Part shown: positions 43,999 to 52,544 of the stretch, one piece after another
Layout: each line of letters starts with the position of its first letter
Numbering within the stretch: position 1 is the stretch's first letter
DNA from: Eutrophocola sp049446715
Lineage (GTDB): Bacteria; Pseudomonadota; Gammaproteobacteria; Pseudomonadales; Pseudohongiellaceae
Length of the DNA: 64,000 nt
Assembly (NCBI GenBank): GCA_049446715.1
Contig: JBMTQX010000011.1
Coordinates: 4,325-68,324 of the forward strand
Reading direction: 5' to 3'
The notes under the pieces: generated by a model
What the model saw: only the letters and a program-made list of their open reading frames with translations
The model's database searches: none
Told to the model about the DNA's origin: nothing
Position numbers and translations under genes: made by a program

Positions 43999-45443
43999 GG
44001 CGTCACCCCTGCCCGCTCACAGACCTGCTCACCATAACGGCGCAGTGCCGCCAGCAGGTCTGCCTGCTGCGGATGGGATTGTGCCAACTCTGCCAGTCGC
44101 CTGAAAAATGCCTGGGCTGTCAGGCCGACGCCGTTCGGGTTTGCGGTCAGCTGCTCAGCACACCATGCCTGCCAGTGCTGGCTTTCAACCTCATCGAGCG
44201 TATCCGGAAAATTGCGTGACCGATAGCGAAACAGCATTTCCTCCAGGCGCGGATCCTGGAACTGAAAGGTCATTTCCGGTAGCTGCTCGGCCCGGGCAGT
44301 AGGAATGATCTGCATTTGCTCACGGTCGTGGTCGGAGAAAAAACCGCCGCTGTACAACATGTGATCAGGATCAGTGATCACGGGCAAATCCGGCTCGGCG
44401 AAGACCTGTCGCAGCTTGGCGCCCAAGGTCCTGTCATCCAGCAGGGTCTGGCGATGGCGTTCGCAGGCCGCCAGGTCGATGTGATATTTCTGCACGGTCT
44501 CATCAGCGAGGACCGACAGCGGTGCCAGTGCCGGACACTTGTTGAGATGCACGGTCTTGAGCGCAATCCGTTCCTCGCCTTCAGCCAGAGCATCCCGGGC
44601 AGTAAAGACCAGGCGACGGATTTCCTCCGGTTCCCGGTCCAGCCAGGTTTCAGGATCCTGGGACAGATCGTATACCACGACACCGTTCTGATTCGTGGGA
44701 TGCATCACCAGCGGCATCACGACAGCCAGGCAGCCACGGCTGGATGGAATCATGCCGGACACATGCAGCAGCATGTCTTTTTTGTTCAGGTCGAGCAGAG
44801 GCTTGACCTTGTTCTTGCTGCGCAGCTGGTAATACCAGTCATAGAGCCTGGGCTGTTTCTTCCTGATGAGTTTGGCCATGGCTATCGTGGCGCGCACATC
44901 CACCAGAGCATCATGGGCGCCTGCATGGTCAATGCCATTGGCCGCCGTAAGGTCCTCCAGGCGAAAACTGGGGGAACCGTCGTCCTTGTGCGGCCATTCG
45001 ATGCCCCCGGGTCTCAAGGCGTGGGTCATGCGCACCAGGTCGATGATGTCCCAGCGCGAATTGCCGCTTTTCCATTCACGCTCATAGGGATCGTAAAAAC
45101 AGCGATAGAGCAGATGCCGGGTCACCTCATCATCGAAGCGAATGCTGTTGTACCCGGCCACGCAGGTCGCCGGCTGCGTGAACTGCTCGACAATGCGGGC
45201 GCAGAACGTCGCTTCGTTGACTCCCTTGGCCAGCGCTTCCTCGGGGTTGATACCGGTCACCAGGCAGGCTTCCGGATGCGGTAGGTATTCGGGGGTGGGC
45301 TGGCAGAAAAACTCGACCGGATCATCAATGATGTTGAGATCCTCATCTGTACGAATACCGGCAAACTGGCAGGGACGATCCTTGCGCGGCTCGGCGCCCC
45401 AGGTCTCGTAGTCGTGCCAGAAAATACTGCGATGGTTGTTCAA
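43995..45443 (-). CDS. sbcB: Exodeoxyribonuclease I
   Basis: DEDDh 3'-5' single-strand exonuclease used in recombination and mismatch repair. A TTG at 45443 gives MNNHRSIFWHDYETWGAEP, the family N-terminus, and 482 residues (E. coli 475). The in-frame ATGs further out, up to 45590, would place a dispersed-repeat copy inside the protein and add an unlikely leader. Exonuclease blocks are FWHDYETWG, CVAGYNSIRFDDEV (about 108) and GAHDALVDVRATIAMAKLIR (about 180). The C-terminal SH3-like and helical parts are complete. GAGACCCG is a possible weak ribosome site. The gene is followed by the Nramp gene with a 4-nt overlap. Confidence 0.93.
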   Translation of the reverse strand: MNNHRSIFWHDYETWGAEPRKDRPCQFAGIRTDEDLNIIDDPVEFFCQPTPEYLPHPEACLVTGINPEEALAKGVNEATFCARIVEQFTQPATCVAGYNSIRFDDEVTRHLLYRCFYDPYEREWKSGNSRWDIIDLVRMTHALRPGGIEWPHKDDGSPSFRLEDLTAANGIDHAGAHDALVDVRATIAMAKLIRKKQPRLYDWYYQLRSKNKVKPLLDLNKKDMLLHVSGMIPSSRGCLAVVMPLVMHPTNQNGVVVYDLSQDPETWLDREPEEIRRLVFTARDALAEGEERIALKTVHLNKCPALAPLSVLADETVQKYHIDLAACERHRQTLLDDRTLGAKLRQVFAEPDLPVITDPDHMLYSGGFFSDHDREQMQIIPTARAEQLPEMTFQFQDPRLEEMLFRYRSRNFPDTLDEVESQHWQAWCAEQLTANPNGVGLTAQAFFRRLAELAQSHPQQADLLAALRRYGEQVCERAGVTP

Positions 45444-45536
45444 ACGGGTCTCACGGTTTGCATCATTACTGAATGAAGCATCCCATAATAAGGCTGCTTG
45501 TGTAAGGGACAATGACAATTTACTGTCTGGCCAGCA

Positions 45537-45568
45537 GGTCGGCATAGCGAAGCGGTTGCCGACATTCA
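45537..45568 (-). repeat. Dispersed palindromic repeat, copy 6
   Basis: Complement is AATGTCGGCAACCGCTTCGC then TATGCCGACCTG. It forms an inverted pair with copy 7, 13 nt away. Confidence 0.7.
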
Positions 45569-45580
45569 TAACTTGGGCTT

Positions 45581-45617
45581 GTCGGGACACGGCCCTGCGG
45601 GCCTATGCCGACCTACA
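45581..45617 (+). repeat. Dispersed palindromic repeat, copy 7
   Basis: GTCGGGACACGGCCCTGCGG followed by GCCTATGCCGACCTACA. It lies in the sbcB-DUF4159 divergent region. Confidence 0.8.
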
Positions 45618-45645
45618 ACGTAACCTGAGCAAAACCTGCGTATTC

Positions 45646-45675
45646 TGCCTCTTGTCTCCTGCCGCCTGCCTCTTT
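45646..45675 (+). repeat. Pyrimidine-rich repeat shared with the argD upstream region
   Basis: TGCCTCTTGTCTCCTGCC followed by GCCTGCCTCTTTA; the copy before argD (24878-24910) is built of the same TGCCTCT/TGTCTCT heptamers and ends CTTTA. Both stand just downstream of a dispersed-repeat copy. Confidence 0.6.
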
Positions 45676-45686
45676 ACATTACACTC

Positions 45687-46415
45687 ATGAAATTCAGTAC
45701 GATCATAGGCCTAATCCTGCTGTCGCTGTCGGGCAGCGTGCTGGCCCAGTTCGGTCGCGGCTACCGCATCTACCAGAACAACCCACCGGTGCAGGAGTTC
45801 ACGGCGGCACGCTGGCACTTCGGTACCAACGGCGATATCGGCCACATGGGCTGGTCCCACAACTATCCGGACTCCGACATCAATCTCAACGAGTTCCTGG
45901 AACGAGCCACGAATATCGACATGGCTATCGAGTCCTACCGCATCATCGAACTGGGCGATCCGGATGTGTTTGATTACCCGTTTGCGTATGTTTCCGAGCC
46001 GGGCGAAATGGAACTGACTGACCAGGAAGTGACCAACCTGCGCGAGTTCATCCTGCGTGGCGGTTTCATTCTAATGGATGACTTTGATGGTCCCTGGCAG
46101 TTTGCCCAGATGCGTTCACAGGTTAAACGGGCTTTTCCCGACAACGAACTGGTCCGCGTGCCGATCGATCATGAAGTGTTTCGGGTGCATACGTCGCTGG
46201 AAAATCTGGCCGCCATGGCCGACTCTGTGCCTGGAGGTGAGATCATATATTACGGCCTGTTCGATGACAGTGGCCGGCTTGGCCTGCTGGCCGGACACAA
46301 TAATGACCTGGCCAATTTCTGGGACTGGTACGCCGACGGCACCATGCCCCTGAAACCGTCAATCGATGCCTTCCGGCTCGGTACCAACGCCGTGGTGTAT
46401 TCCTTTACCCACTAG
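45687..46415 (+). CDS. DUF4159 family secreted protein
   Basis: Exported 242-residue protein. The signal peptide MKFSTIIGLILLSLSGSVLA is clear. The DUF4159 pattern follows: FTAARWHFGTNGDIGHMGWS, then LNEFLERATNIDMAIESYRI, DYPFAYVSEPGEMELTDQEV and LREFILRGGFILMDDFDGPW. The family has a Rossmann/GATase-like fold of unknown role, and its genes often lie near MoxR or VWA proteins, none of which are here. No ribosome site is evident immediately before the ATG. It stands alone between repeats. Confidence 0.85.
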   Translation: MKFSTIIGLILLSLSGSVLAQFGRGYRIYQNNPPVQEFTAARWHFGTNGDIGHMGWSHNYPDSDINLNEFLERATNIDMAIESYRIIELGDPDVFDYPFAYVSEPGEMELTDQEVTNLREFILRGGFILMDDFDGPWQFAQMRSQVKRAFPDNELVRVPIDHEVFRVHTSLENLAAMADSVPGGEIIYYGLFDDSGRLGLLAGHNNDLANFWDWYADGTMPLKPSIDAFRLGTNAVVYSFTH

Positions 46416-46430
46416 CCGAAACAGGGTGAT

Positions 46431-46467
46431 GTCGGCAAACGGCCCTGTGGGCTTGGGCCGACCGACC
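46431..46467 (+). repeat. Dispersed palindromic repeat, copy 8
   Basis: GTCGGCAAACGGCCCTGTGG followed by GCTTGGGCCGACCGACC; 16 nt after the DUF4159 stop. Confidence 0.85.
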
Positions 46468-46484
46468 ACAACCCAGCATGACTT

Positions 46485-46817
46485 TCATGATTTTGGCGGC
46501 AGGGTCCTGACAAAGGCCTCGCACATGCCGACCCAGTGCTGCAGTTCAGTATCATCCTCGATACCTTCAGGGGCCACATACACCATGCCCTTCATGGCCC
46601 GGCCCGTGAAATCCATTTCCCGCGCGTGCGGACGCTCGAGTGCCGCCTTGTCCTGGTCGACGCCCACCCTGGCCATCAGCGTATCGCCGACAATACCGCA
46701 GGTCATGTGTCCCGACAGCATGACACACAGGCCGGCGAACATTCGCCGTCCGCTATAATCTGCCTTGTCCTAAAAGTGTCCCCACAGACGTTCTGCCAGA
46801 CCTTCGTCAAATGCCAT
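46485..46817 (-). pseudogene. TfoX N-terminal-domain protein with amber stop at codon 16
   Basis: From ATG 46817 the frame reads MAFDEGLAERLWGHF, a TAG at 46770-46772, then DKADYSGRRMFAGLCVMLSG and HMTCGIVGDTLMARVG, the usual continuation of a TfoX-N protein (GHM-C-G-V-GD). Without the stop the protein would have 110 residues, the normal size for this family. An internal ATG at 46742 could give an 85-residue piece that lacks the first two helices. The domain is found in competence regulators (Sxy) but the short forms have unknown roles. The 5' end comes within 10 nt of the adjacent quinoprotein gene's 3' end. Confidence 0.8.
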
Positions 46818-46825
46818 GGCCAGCC

Positions 46826-48586
46826 TTAATCCTCCAGGGCAAACACCCAGACCACCCCGCCCTGCGGCACGATCGTTGTGCGACCCTGCAAGGCATCCAG
46901 GCGCCGCTGCATGCCGGCGGCATCGATCCCCCAGCCTGACTGCACAGCCACATACTGCTTGCCGTCCACGGAGAATGTGGTGGGCACCCCGGTCACGCCG
47001 GAATTCAGGCGCTGCTGCCAGAGCAGTTCACCGGTGCTGGCATTGTGGGCACGGAAATGGCGGTCAGCCGTTCCGCCGGAAAAGATCAGGTTGCCGCCCG
47101 TGGCCAGCACCGGTCCCCAGTTGGCCATCTCGAACTCCTGCGTCCAGACCTCTTCACCGGTGTTGATGTTCCAGGCCTGGATTTCACCGATGTGGTCAGC
47201 GCCCTCGACAATGCGGGCTTCCATGCCGGTAATACCGGTGAAATTCTGGCCCGGCCGGTATTCGGCTTCCGTGCCGGCCCACGCGGAGCAGTAGTTGTCA
47301 TTGGCGGGAATGTAGAACAGGCCCGTTTGCGGACTGTAGGCCGCCGGCACCCAGTTCTTGCCACCGGACAGGGACGGACAGTACTGCGCCAGCTTGCCCA
47401 GCCCGGGTTTATGATCGAGATCGTATTCCGGACGCCCGGTCTCCGGGTCCAGGCTGGTAAAAACATTCTGGTACACGTAAGGCTCGGCGTCGATGAAATT
47501 AATGCCGTCGGCGGTACGCTCCAGCACCCAGAGATAGCCATTGCGACCGGCATGCACCAGGGCCTTGATAGTGCGGCCGTCACGCTCGACATCCATGAGC
47601 ACCGGTGGCGAAACCTCATCCCAGTCCCATGATCCGTTCCAGTGGTACTGGTGGTAGCCCTTCATTTCCCCGGTGTCCACGTCCAGGGCAATCACCGAAT
47701 TGGCAAACAGGTTGTCGCCGGGGCGGAGCTCTCCTGTCCACGGGCCGGCATTGCCGGTGCCCCAGAAGCTCAGGTTCAGCTCAGGATCATAGTTGCCGGT
47801 CACCCAGATGGAAGCACCCCCGGTTTCCCATGCGCCTTCCGGCCAGCTGTCATTGCCGAACTCTCCGGGCGCCGGCACCGTGTAGGTCTTCCACACCTCG
47901 TCACCGGTTTGTGCATCCAGCGCGGTGACAAAGCCGCGCACACCACGTTCCCCGCCGGAGACACCGACCAGGATCTTGCCTTTCGCCGCCATCGGCGCCA
48001 GGGTCATGTAGTAGCCGGCCCGGTAGTTGGCAACGGGCTTCTCCCAGATAACCTCGCCGGTTTGCGCATCCAGCGCCACCAGGTTGGCATCCGAGGTGGC
48101 CATGTAGACGCGGTCGCCGTAAAGCGCCACACCGCGGTTGGTCGGGTGAATCAGGCTGATATCAAACGGCAGCTGGCGTGCGTATTCCCACAATCCCTCA
48201 CCGGTGGCGGCATCGACGGCAATGACATGGTTAAGCGGCGTGGTGATGTACATGATGCCGTTGTTCACCATCGGTGGTGACTGATGGCCTTCGGTCACCC
48301 CGGTGGACATGGTCCAGGCCAGCGACAGGTTGCCGACATTGCCGGCATGGATGTCATCCAGCGGTGAATAGCCCCAGCCATCGTAGGTGCGGCGAAACAT
48401 CAGCCAGTTTTCCGGCTCCGGATCGCGCAGACGGGCGTCGGTGACCGGTACTGCAGTGCGGGCCTGTGGCATGGCCGGCATGGTGTTCATGGTGCCGGAT
48501 GCACAGGCGACCAGGGACAGCACACCGGCCAGCAGACTGGAGTTGTATGCTGTCGTTTTCAATACACGATGGATGTTGGATGACAT
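46826..48586 (-). CDS. PQQ-dependent alcohol dehydrogenase-type quinoprotein, lipoprotein
   Basis: Eight-bladed PQQ propeller of 586 residues from ATG 48586 (GGGGGAA upstream). The signal ends in a lipobox (SLVAC), so it is probably lipid-anchored facing the periplasm. Propeller repeats carry W-docking motifs (LDAQTGEVIWEKPV, NINTGEEVWTQEF, NASTGELLWQQRL). The methanol/ethanol dehydrogenase block NYDPELNLSFWGTGNAGPW is present, and GSWDWDEVSPPVLMDV (about residue 320) has the catalytic Asp and a second Asp two residues on. The D-x-D pattern occurs in lanthanide-dependent enzymes; here it is only suggestive. No cytochrome c domain. Last gene of the quinoprotein-Rieske operon. Confidence 0.88.
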   Translation of the reverse strand: MSSNIHRVLKTTAYNSSLLAGVLSLVACASGTMNTMPAMPQARTAVPVTDARLRDPEPENWLMFRRTYDGWGYSPLDDIHAGNVGNLSLAWTMSTGVTEGHQSPPMVNNGIMYITTPLNHVIAVDAATGEGLWEYARQLPFDISLIHPTNRGVALYGDRVYMATSDANLVALDAQTGEVIWEKPVANYRAGYYMTLAPMAAKGKILVGVSGGERGVRGFVTALDAQTGDEVWKTYTVPAPGEFGNDSWPEGAWETGGASIWVTGNYDPELNLSFWGTGNAGPWTGELRPGDNLFANSVIALDVDTGEMKGYHQYHWNGSWDWDEVSPPVLMDVERDGRTIKALVHAGRNGYLWVLERTADGINFIDAEPYVYQNVFTSLDPETGRPEYDLDHKPGLGKLAQYCPSLSGGKNWVPAAYSPQTGLFYIPANDNYCSAWAGTEAEYRPGQNFTGITGMEARIVEGADHIGEIQAWNINTGEEVWTQEFEMANWGPVLATGGNLIFSGGTADRHFRAHNASTGELLWQQRLNSGVTGVPTTFSVDGKQYVAVQSGWGIDAAGMQRRLDALQGRTTIVPQGGVVWVFALED

Positions 48587-48614
48587 GAGGTTCCCCCAGT
48601 AATGTAATTGTTGT

Positions 48615-49229
48615 TCAGATACCAAACGGCGACAGCCCGGGCTGCTGGAACCCCACCCGCCCTTCAAAGGGACCGGCCACACCGACCTTGCCGTCTACTG
48701 CCACCAGCGGTAATGCGGCCAGTTTCCAGGGTGCCGGCCCGCCCACCACCCGGGCACCATCGGCCGGGTCAAACTGCGATTCATGGCAGGGACACTGAAA
48801 GCGGAGAAAGTCGCTGTTCCAGTCGGTCACGTCACAACCGGTGTGGCTGCAGACACCGGAATACGCCACCAGGCCGTCAATACTGCGCACAGCGGTTTCA
48901 GGGCTCATGCGGGCAGGATCCACCCGGATCAGCACCACCTGGTTCAGGCGGGTACCGTTGCGAATGACACCGATGTCCGGGTCCATGGCCCAGGCAAAAA
49001 TCTGTTTGCTGTCAACAGGCAGGGCATCGGCAGCAATGACATCACCGGCCTCATCCCCAAAGGCATGCACCAGCACGTCCCCTTCCCGCGGAGGCTCCAG
49101 GCTTTCCGGTGTCGGCAACTGCGCCTGCCCCATGCCCGGCACGGCCATGCCCACCATGCACATGCCACCGAGCAGTTTGCGCCGTGTTGGGTTGGTATGG
49201 ATTGCGTTCTGTGTTGCTTTATCCTTCAA
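48615..49229 (-). CDS. Tat-exported Rieske [2Fe-2S] protein
   Basis: Predicted periplasmic electron carrier, 204 residues. The N-terminus has a twin-arginine signal (TRRKLLGGMCMVGMAVPG). The Rieske ligands are CSHTGC (about residue 126, Cys and His) and CPCHES (about 146), where the usual final GS of box 2 is ES. The start is TTG at 49229: TAAAGGAG lies 7 nt before it, while the nearer ATG is out of frame and too close. It lies 28 nt upstream of one PQQ dehydrogenase and 82 nt downstream of another, on one strand. There is no cytochrome b or c1 nearby, so it is not a bc1 complex subunit; it may take electrons from the quinoproteins. Confidence 0.85.
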   Translation of the reverse strand: MKDKATQNAIHTNPTRRKLLGGMCMVGMAVPGMGQAQLPTPESLEPPREGDVLVHAFGDEAGDVIAADALPVDSKQIFAWAMDPDIGVIRNGTRLNQVVLIRVDPARMSPETAVRSIDGLVAYSGVCSHTGCDVTDWNSDFLRFQCPCHESQFDPADGARVVGGPAPWKLAALPLVAVDGKVGVAGPFEGRVGFQQPGLSPFGI

Positions 49230-49311
49230 ACCATGACTCCTTTACAACTGATCTGCAGTAACGTTTTTTACCGAACTGTCTGCACGGAAAAACACTGGCA
49301 GCCGCCTAGCC

Positions 49312-51252
49312 TTAATCGGTTTCAGGCAGCGCCCAGGCTACCAGTTGAGCCGGCAAGCCTGCCTCGCGGTTGGCGGTGAAAAAGGCGATGTACTGCCTGC
49401 CATCAACCATGTAAGTCATCGGACCCCCCTGCTGCGGCCCGCCCCCGGGAATCTCGACGCGGGCAATTTCGGCACCAGTCTGCTTGTCATAGGCATGAAA
49501 CAGCGGGCGCCCGTCACCCCCCTCGCCGGCAATCAGCAGGGTGCTGGTCACCAGCAGGCCCGCGCGGGAGCGAATGCCGGTAGCTGGAATATCCAGGCCC
49601 TGCAAAAGCGGGTGATTGGCAATCTCTTCGGGTGTGTCGCCCAACGGAATTTGCCAGGCAATCTCACCGCGGTTCATGTCATAGGCCGTGATGCGCCCGT
49701 AAGGCGGCTTCATCAGTGGTAGGCCTTCCACATCCGGCAGCGGCAGATAACCGTTCATGTGATAACGGGCGTTGGTCTCCCCGAACGCCGGCGGTTCCAG
49801 GCCAACGACTGATGGCGAGGTGACAGAGCCGATATAGACAAAGTTGCTTTCGGGATCAGCCGCACCGCCCTCCCAGTTGGCACCGCCGCCAAGACCGGGC
49901 ACCACGATCATGCCGCGGGTGCCGTCCTCGGCATGACTCAATGAAGGTGGCGTGAAAATCCCCCCGATGCGGTGCCGGGCAATGGCGGCAATGGCTGCCT
50001 CGCGCAGCTCGGGCGTGAAATCGATCAGATCATCATGGCTGATGCCCTGGACATCGAAGGCCGGTGGCTTGGTGGGAAAGGGCTGGGTGGGAGAAGTCCA
50101 CTCCCCTGGCACATCGGACGCTGGCACTGGCCGCTCCTCGATGGGCCAGACCGGTTCGCCTGTCACCCGGTTGAAGACATAGGCAAAAGCCTGCTTGCCC
50201 ATCTGGATGATGGCCGGAATTTCCTCCCCGTCCACCACCAGGTCGAGCAGGATGGGATGCGGCGGCATGTCATAGTCCCAGATATCATGATGCACCAGCT
50301 GCTGGTACCAGAGCACTTCACCGGTTTCTTCCTTGATGGCCACCAGGGCCCCGGCATAGAGATTGTTGCCCGGGCGGTGACCGCCGTAGACATCATTGGT
50401 CGCCGCTTCAATGGGCAGGTAAACAATGCCGCGCTCGGCATCACCGGCACTCAGGCCCCAGATGCCGGCATTGCCGATCTGGTCGGCAGCACCGTTCAGC
50501 CAGCTTTCATACCCCGGCTCACCGGGCCTTGGCACGGAATGGAACACCCAGTTGCGTTCCCCGGTACGGGCATTAATAGCCAGGATGTCGGCCTTGACAT
50601 TGCCGATGGCGACACCGCTGCCACCAGGGCGCAGCGCCGGTCCAATGACCACACTGTCGCCAATGACGGTCGCCGGCGAGGAATTACCGATCGCGCCAAT
50701 GAGTTCGGGGTGGTCGTAATCCAGGTCCAGTTGAGTGAAGAGATCAACGACACCGTTATTGCCGAAGCTGCTGACCGGCTTACCGGTTTTGGCGTCCAGC
50801 GCCACCAGTTGAAAGCCCGGTGTGATCACGAAAATGCGCTGCTCAATCCCGTCGCTCCAGTAGGACACACCACGACCTGAATTGCGCCGGGGCGCCCGCT
50901 CCCAGCGCTGACCTTCATCCATGCGCCACATCCACAGGGTATGGCCGGTATCCCCTTCCACGGCCACCACGTTGCGGCGGTTGCCGGCGGTGAAGTACAA
51001 GATGCCATCCACCATCAGTGGTGTGCTGATATTGCGGAATTCGGTTTCACTGAAGTTATCGGACTTCCAGGTCCAGGCGACTTCCAGGTCAGCGACGTTG
51101 TCACGATTGATCTGGTCAAGTGGCGAATAGCGCGTACCGCCCCGGTCCCCGCCATAGGAAATCCAGTTACCCCCCGGCGTACCGTACTGTGCATGAAGCG
51201 CCAGTGGCATCACCAGGCCGATGACCAGCGTCGCGTGCAGCAGTCTCATCAT
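49312..51252 (-). CDS. PQQ-dependent dehydrogenase (glucose/quinate dehydrogenase-like)
   Basis: Soluble secreted quinoprotein of 646 residues. MMRLLHATLVIGLVMPLALH is a signal peptide; no membrane helices precede the propeller, unlike E. coli Gcd. It begins GNWISYGGDRGGTRYSPLDQ and LEVAWTWKSDN, typical of membrane-bound GDH-type PQQ enzymes, and contains HHDIWDYDMPPHPILLDLVV (the D-x-D-P-P block), VNRVTGEPVWPIEERPVP-like and MIVVPGLGGGANWEGGAADP segments. PQQ residues cannot be assigned safely without alignment. GGGGGATATC lies before the ATG. First gene of the operon with the Rieske and second quinoprotein genes. Confidence 0.9.
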   Translation of the reverse strand: MMRLLHATLVIGLVMPLALHAQYGTPGGNWISYGGDRGGTRYSPLDQINRDNVADLEVAWTWKSDNFSETEFRNISTPLMVDGILYFTAGNRRNVVAVEGDTGHTLWMWRMDEGQRWERAPRRNSGRGVSYWSDGIEQRIFVITPGFQLVALDAKTGKPVSSFGNNGVVDLFTQLDLDYDHPELIGAIGNSSPATVIGDSVVIGPALRPGGSGVAIGNVKADILAINARTGERNWVFHSVPRPGEPGYESWLNGAADQIGNAGIWGLSAGDAERGIVYLPIEAATNDVYGGHRPGNNLYAGALVAIKEETGEVLWYQQLVHHDIWDYDMPPHPILLDLVVDGEEIPAIIQMGKQAFAYVFNRVTGEPVWPIEERPVPASDVPGEWTSPTQPFPTKPPAFDVQGISHDDLIDFTPELREAAIAAIARHRIGGIFTPPSLSHAEDGTRGMIVVPGLGGGANWEGGAADPESNFVYIGSVTSPSVVGLEPPAFGETNARYHMNGYLPLPDVEGLPLMKPPYGRITAYDMNRGEIAWQIPLGDTPEEIANHPLLQGLDIPATGIRSRAGLLVTSTLLIAGEGGDGRPLFHAYDKQTGAEIARVEIPGGGPQQGGPMTYMVDGRQYIAFFTANREAGLPAQLVAWALPETD

Positions 51253-51408
51253 GATATCCCCCTCAAAGCCTATTCTTGTTGTTTTCAGTAAGGATATGAT
51301 GCCCGGGGCCGGGGGACAAGCGTGAGGCGTCTAGCAACAGGCCTGGCTAATCCTGCAGAACAGCACAGGCCCGGCGGACCTGATGCCGGTGATATGCACG
51401 TCGGACTG

Positions 51409-51440
51409 TCGGGACACGTCGCTCCATGTTGGCCTGCAAC
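51409..51440 (+). repeat. Dispersed palindromic repeat, copy 9 (diverged)
   Basis: GTCGGGACACGTCGCTCC followed by ATGTTGGCCTGCAAC, recognisable by GTCGGGACACG shared with copy 7; about 50 nt before pyrB. Confidence 0.5.
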
Positions 51441-51490
51441 ACGGTCATGGCTGATGTGCTGGCAGAAAATTCGCCGTATAATGCCGAGCC

Positions 51491-52504
51491 ATGAATTTCC
51501 TGGGTTCCCACATCCTTTCCATCAGTCAGTTCGACCATACTGATGTCCAGGAATTGTTCCGGGTCGCCGATGCCATGGAACCCTATGCCCACCGCAAGAA
51601 ACACACCCGTGTGCTGGACGGCGCCATCCTCGGCAACCTCTTTTTCGAACCCAGCACCCGTACCCGGGTCAGCTTTGGCTGCGCGTTCAACCTGCTCGGT
51701 GGCCAGGTCAGGGAAACCACGGACATCAAGGCCTCGGCCATCACCAAGGGTGAATCCCTTTACGATACCGCTCGGGTCATCAGCGGTTACAGCGATGTGG
51801 TCGTCATGCGTCATCCCGTCGCCGGCTCGGTGGATGAGTTTGCCCGCGCCAGTCGTGTTCCGGTGATCAATGCCGGTGACGGCCCTTCCGAGCATCCGTC
51901 CCAGGCTTTGCTGGACCTCTATACCATCCGCAAGGAACTCAAGATCAATGACAATTTCAGCGGCATTCGCATCGCCATGGTCGGCGACCTGAAGTTCGGC
52001 CGCACCGTGCATTCACTCTGCAAGCTGCTGAATCTCTACGAGGATATTACCTTCACGCTGATTTCGCCGGCAGAACTGAAAATGCCCGAAGACATTGTCG
52101 AGGCCTTGCGTACCAGGGGCCACACCGTGATTGAAACCGAAGACATGGAAAAGGGGCTGGAAAACAACGACACCGTGTACCTGACCCGCATCCAGGAAGA
52201 GCGTTTCGAGGACCGCAACGAAGCCGATATCTACCGTGGCCGCTTCCGCCTCAACCAGGCCATCTACACCAGTCACTGCAAACCCAATACCGTTATCATG
52301 CATCCGCTGCCCCGTGATTCCCGTGCAGAAGCCAATGAACTCGACAACGACCTGAATCAGCATCCGAGCCTGGCCATTTTCCGTCAAACAGATAATGGCG
52401 TTCTCATCAGGATGGCCCTGTTCGTGCTCACGCTGGGCGTGCAGGACGACGTTCACAAATCTGCCGTTGATGTAAACTGGTACACAGAAAAACGCTTCGA
52501 ATAA
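51491..52504 (+). CDS. pyrB: Aspartate carbamoyltransferase catalytic chain
   Basis: Commits carbamoyl phosphate to pyrimidine synthesis. The 337-residue protein has FFEPSTRTRVSFGCAF (phosphate-binding S-T-R-T-R, near residue 55), the KGESLYDTARVISGYSDVVV block, and RHPVAGSVDEFA, NAGDGPSEHPSQALLDLYTI and MHPLPRDSRAEANELDNDLN. It is longer than E. coli PyrB (311) by a C-terminal tail. Neither pyrI nor a pyrC-like inactive partner follows, so the enzyme is probably unregulated by a regulatory chain. AATGCCGAGCC precedes the ATG. pilU follows in the same direction after 40 nt. Confidence 0.95.
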   Translation: MNFLGSHILSISQFDHTDVQELFRVADAMEPYAHRKKHTRVLDGAILGNLFFEPSTRTRVSFGCAFNLLGGQVRETTDIKASAITKGESLYDTARVISGYSDVVVMRHPVAGSVDEFARASRVPVINAGDGPSEHPSQALLDLYTIRKELKINDNFSGIRIAMVGDLKFGRTVHSLCKLLNLYEDITFTLISPAELKMPEDIVEALRTRGHTVIETEDMEKGLENNDTVYLTRIQEERFEDRNEADIYRGRFRLNQAIYTSHCKPNTVIMHPLPRDSRAEANELDNDLNQHPSLAIFRQTDNGVLIRMALFVLTLGVQDDVHKSAVDVNWYTEKRFE

Positions 52505-52544
52505 CCCATAATACGCTAAGCATTGAGACAGAAAGGCTGCCATT

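Noticed and set aside
48615..49229. Rieske protein as subunit of a cytochrome bc1 complex
   Set aside because: No cytochrome b or c1 genes nearby; protein uses the variant CPCHES, and its neighbours are quinoproteins.
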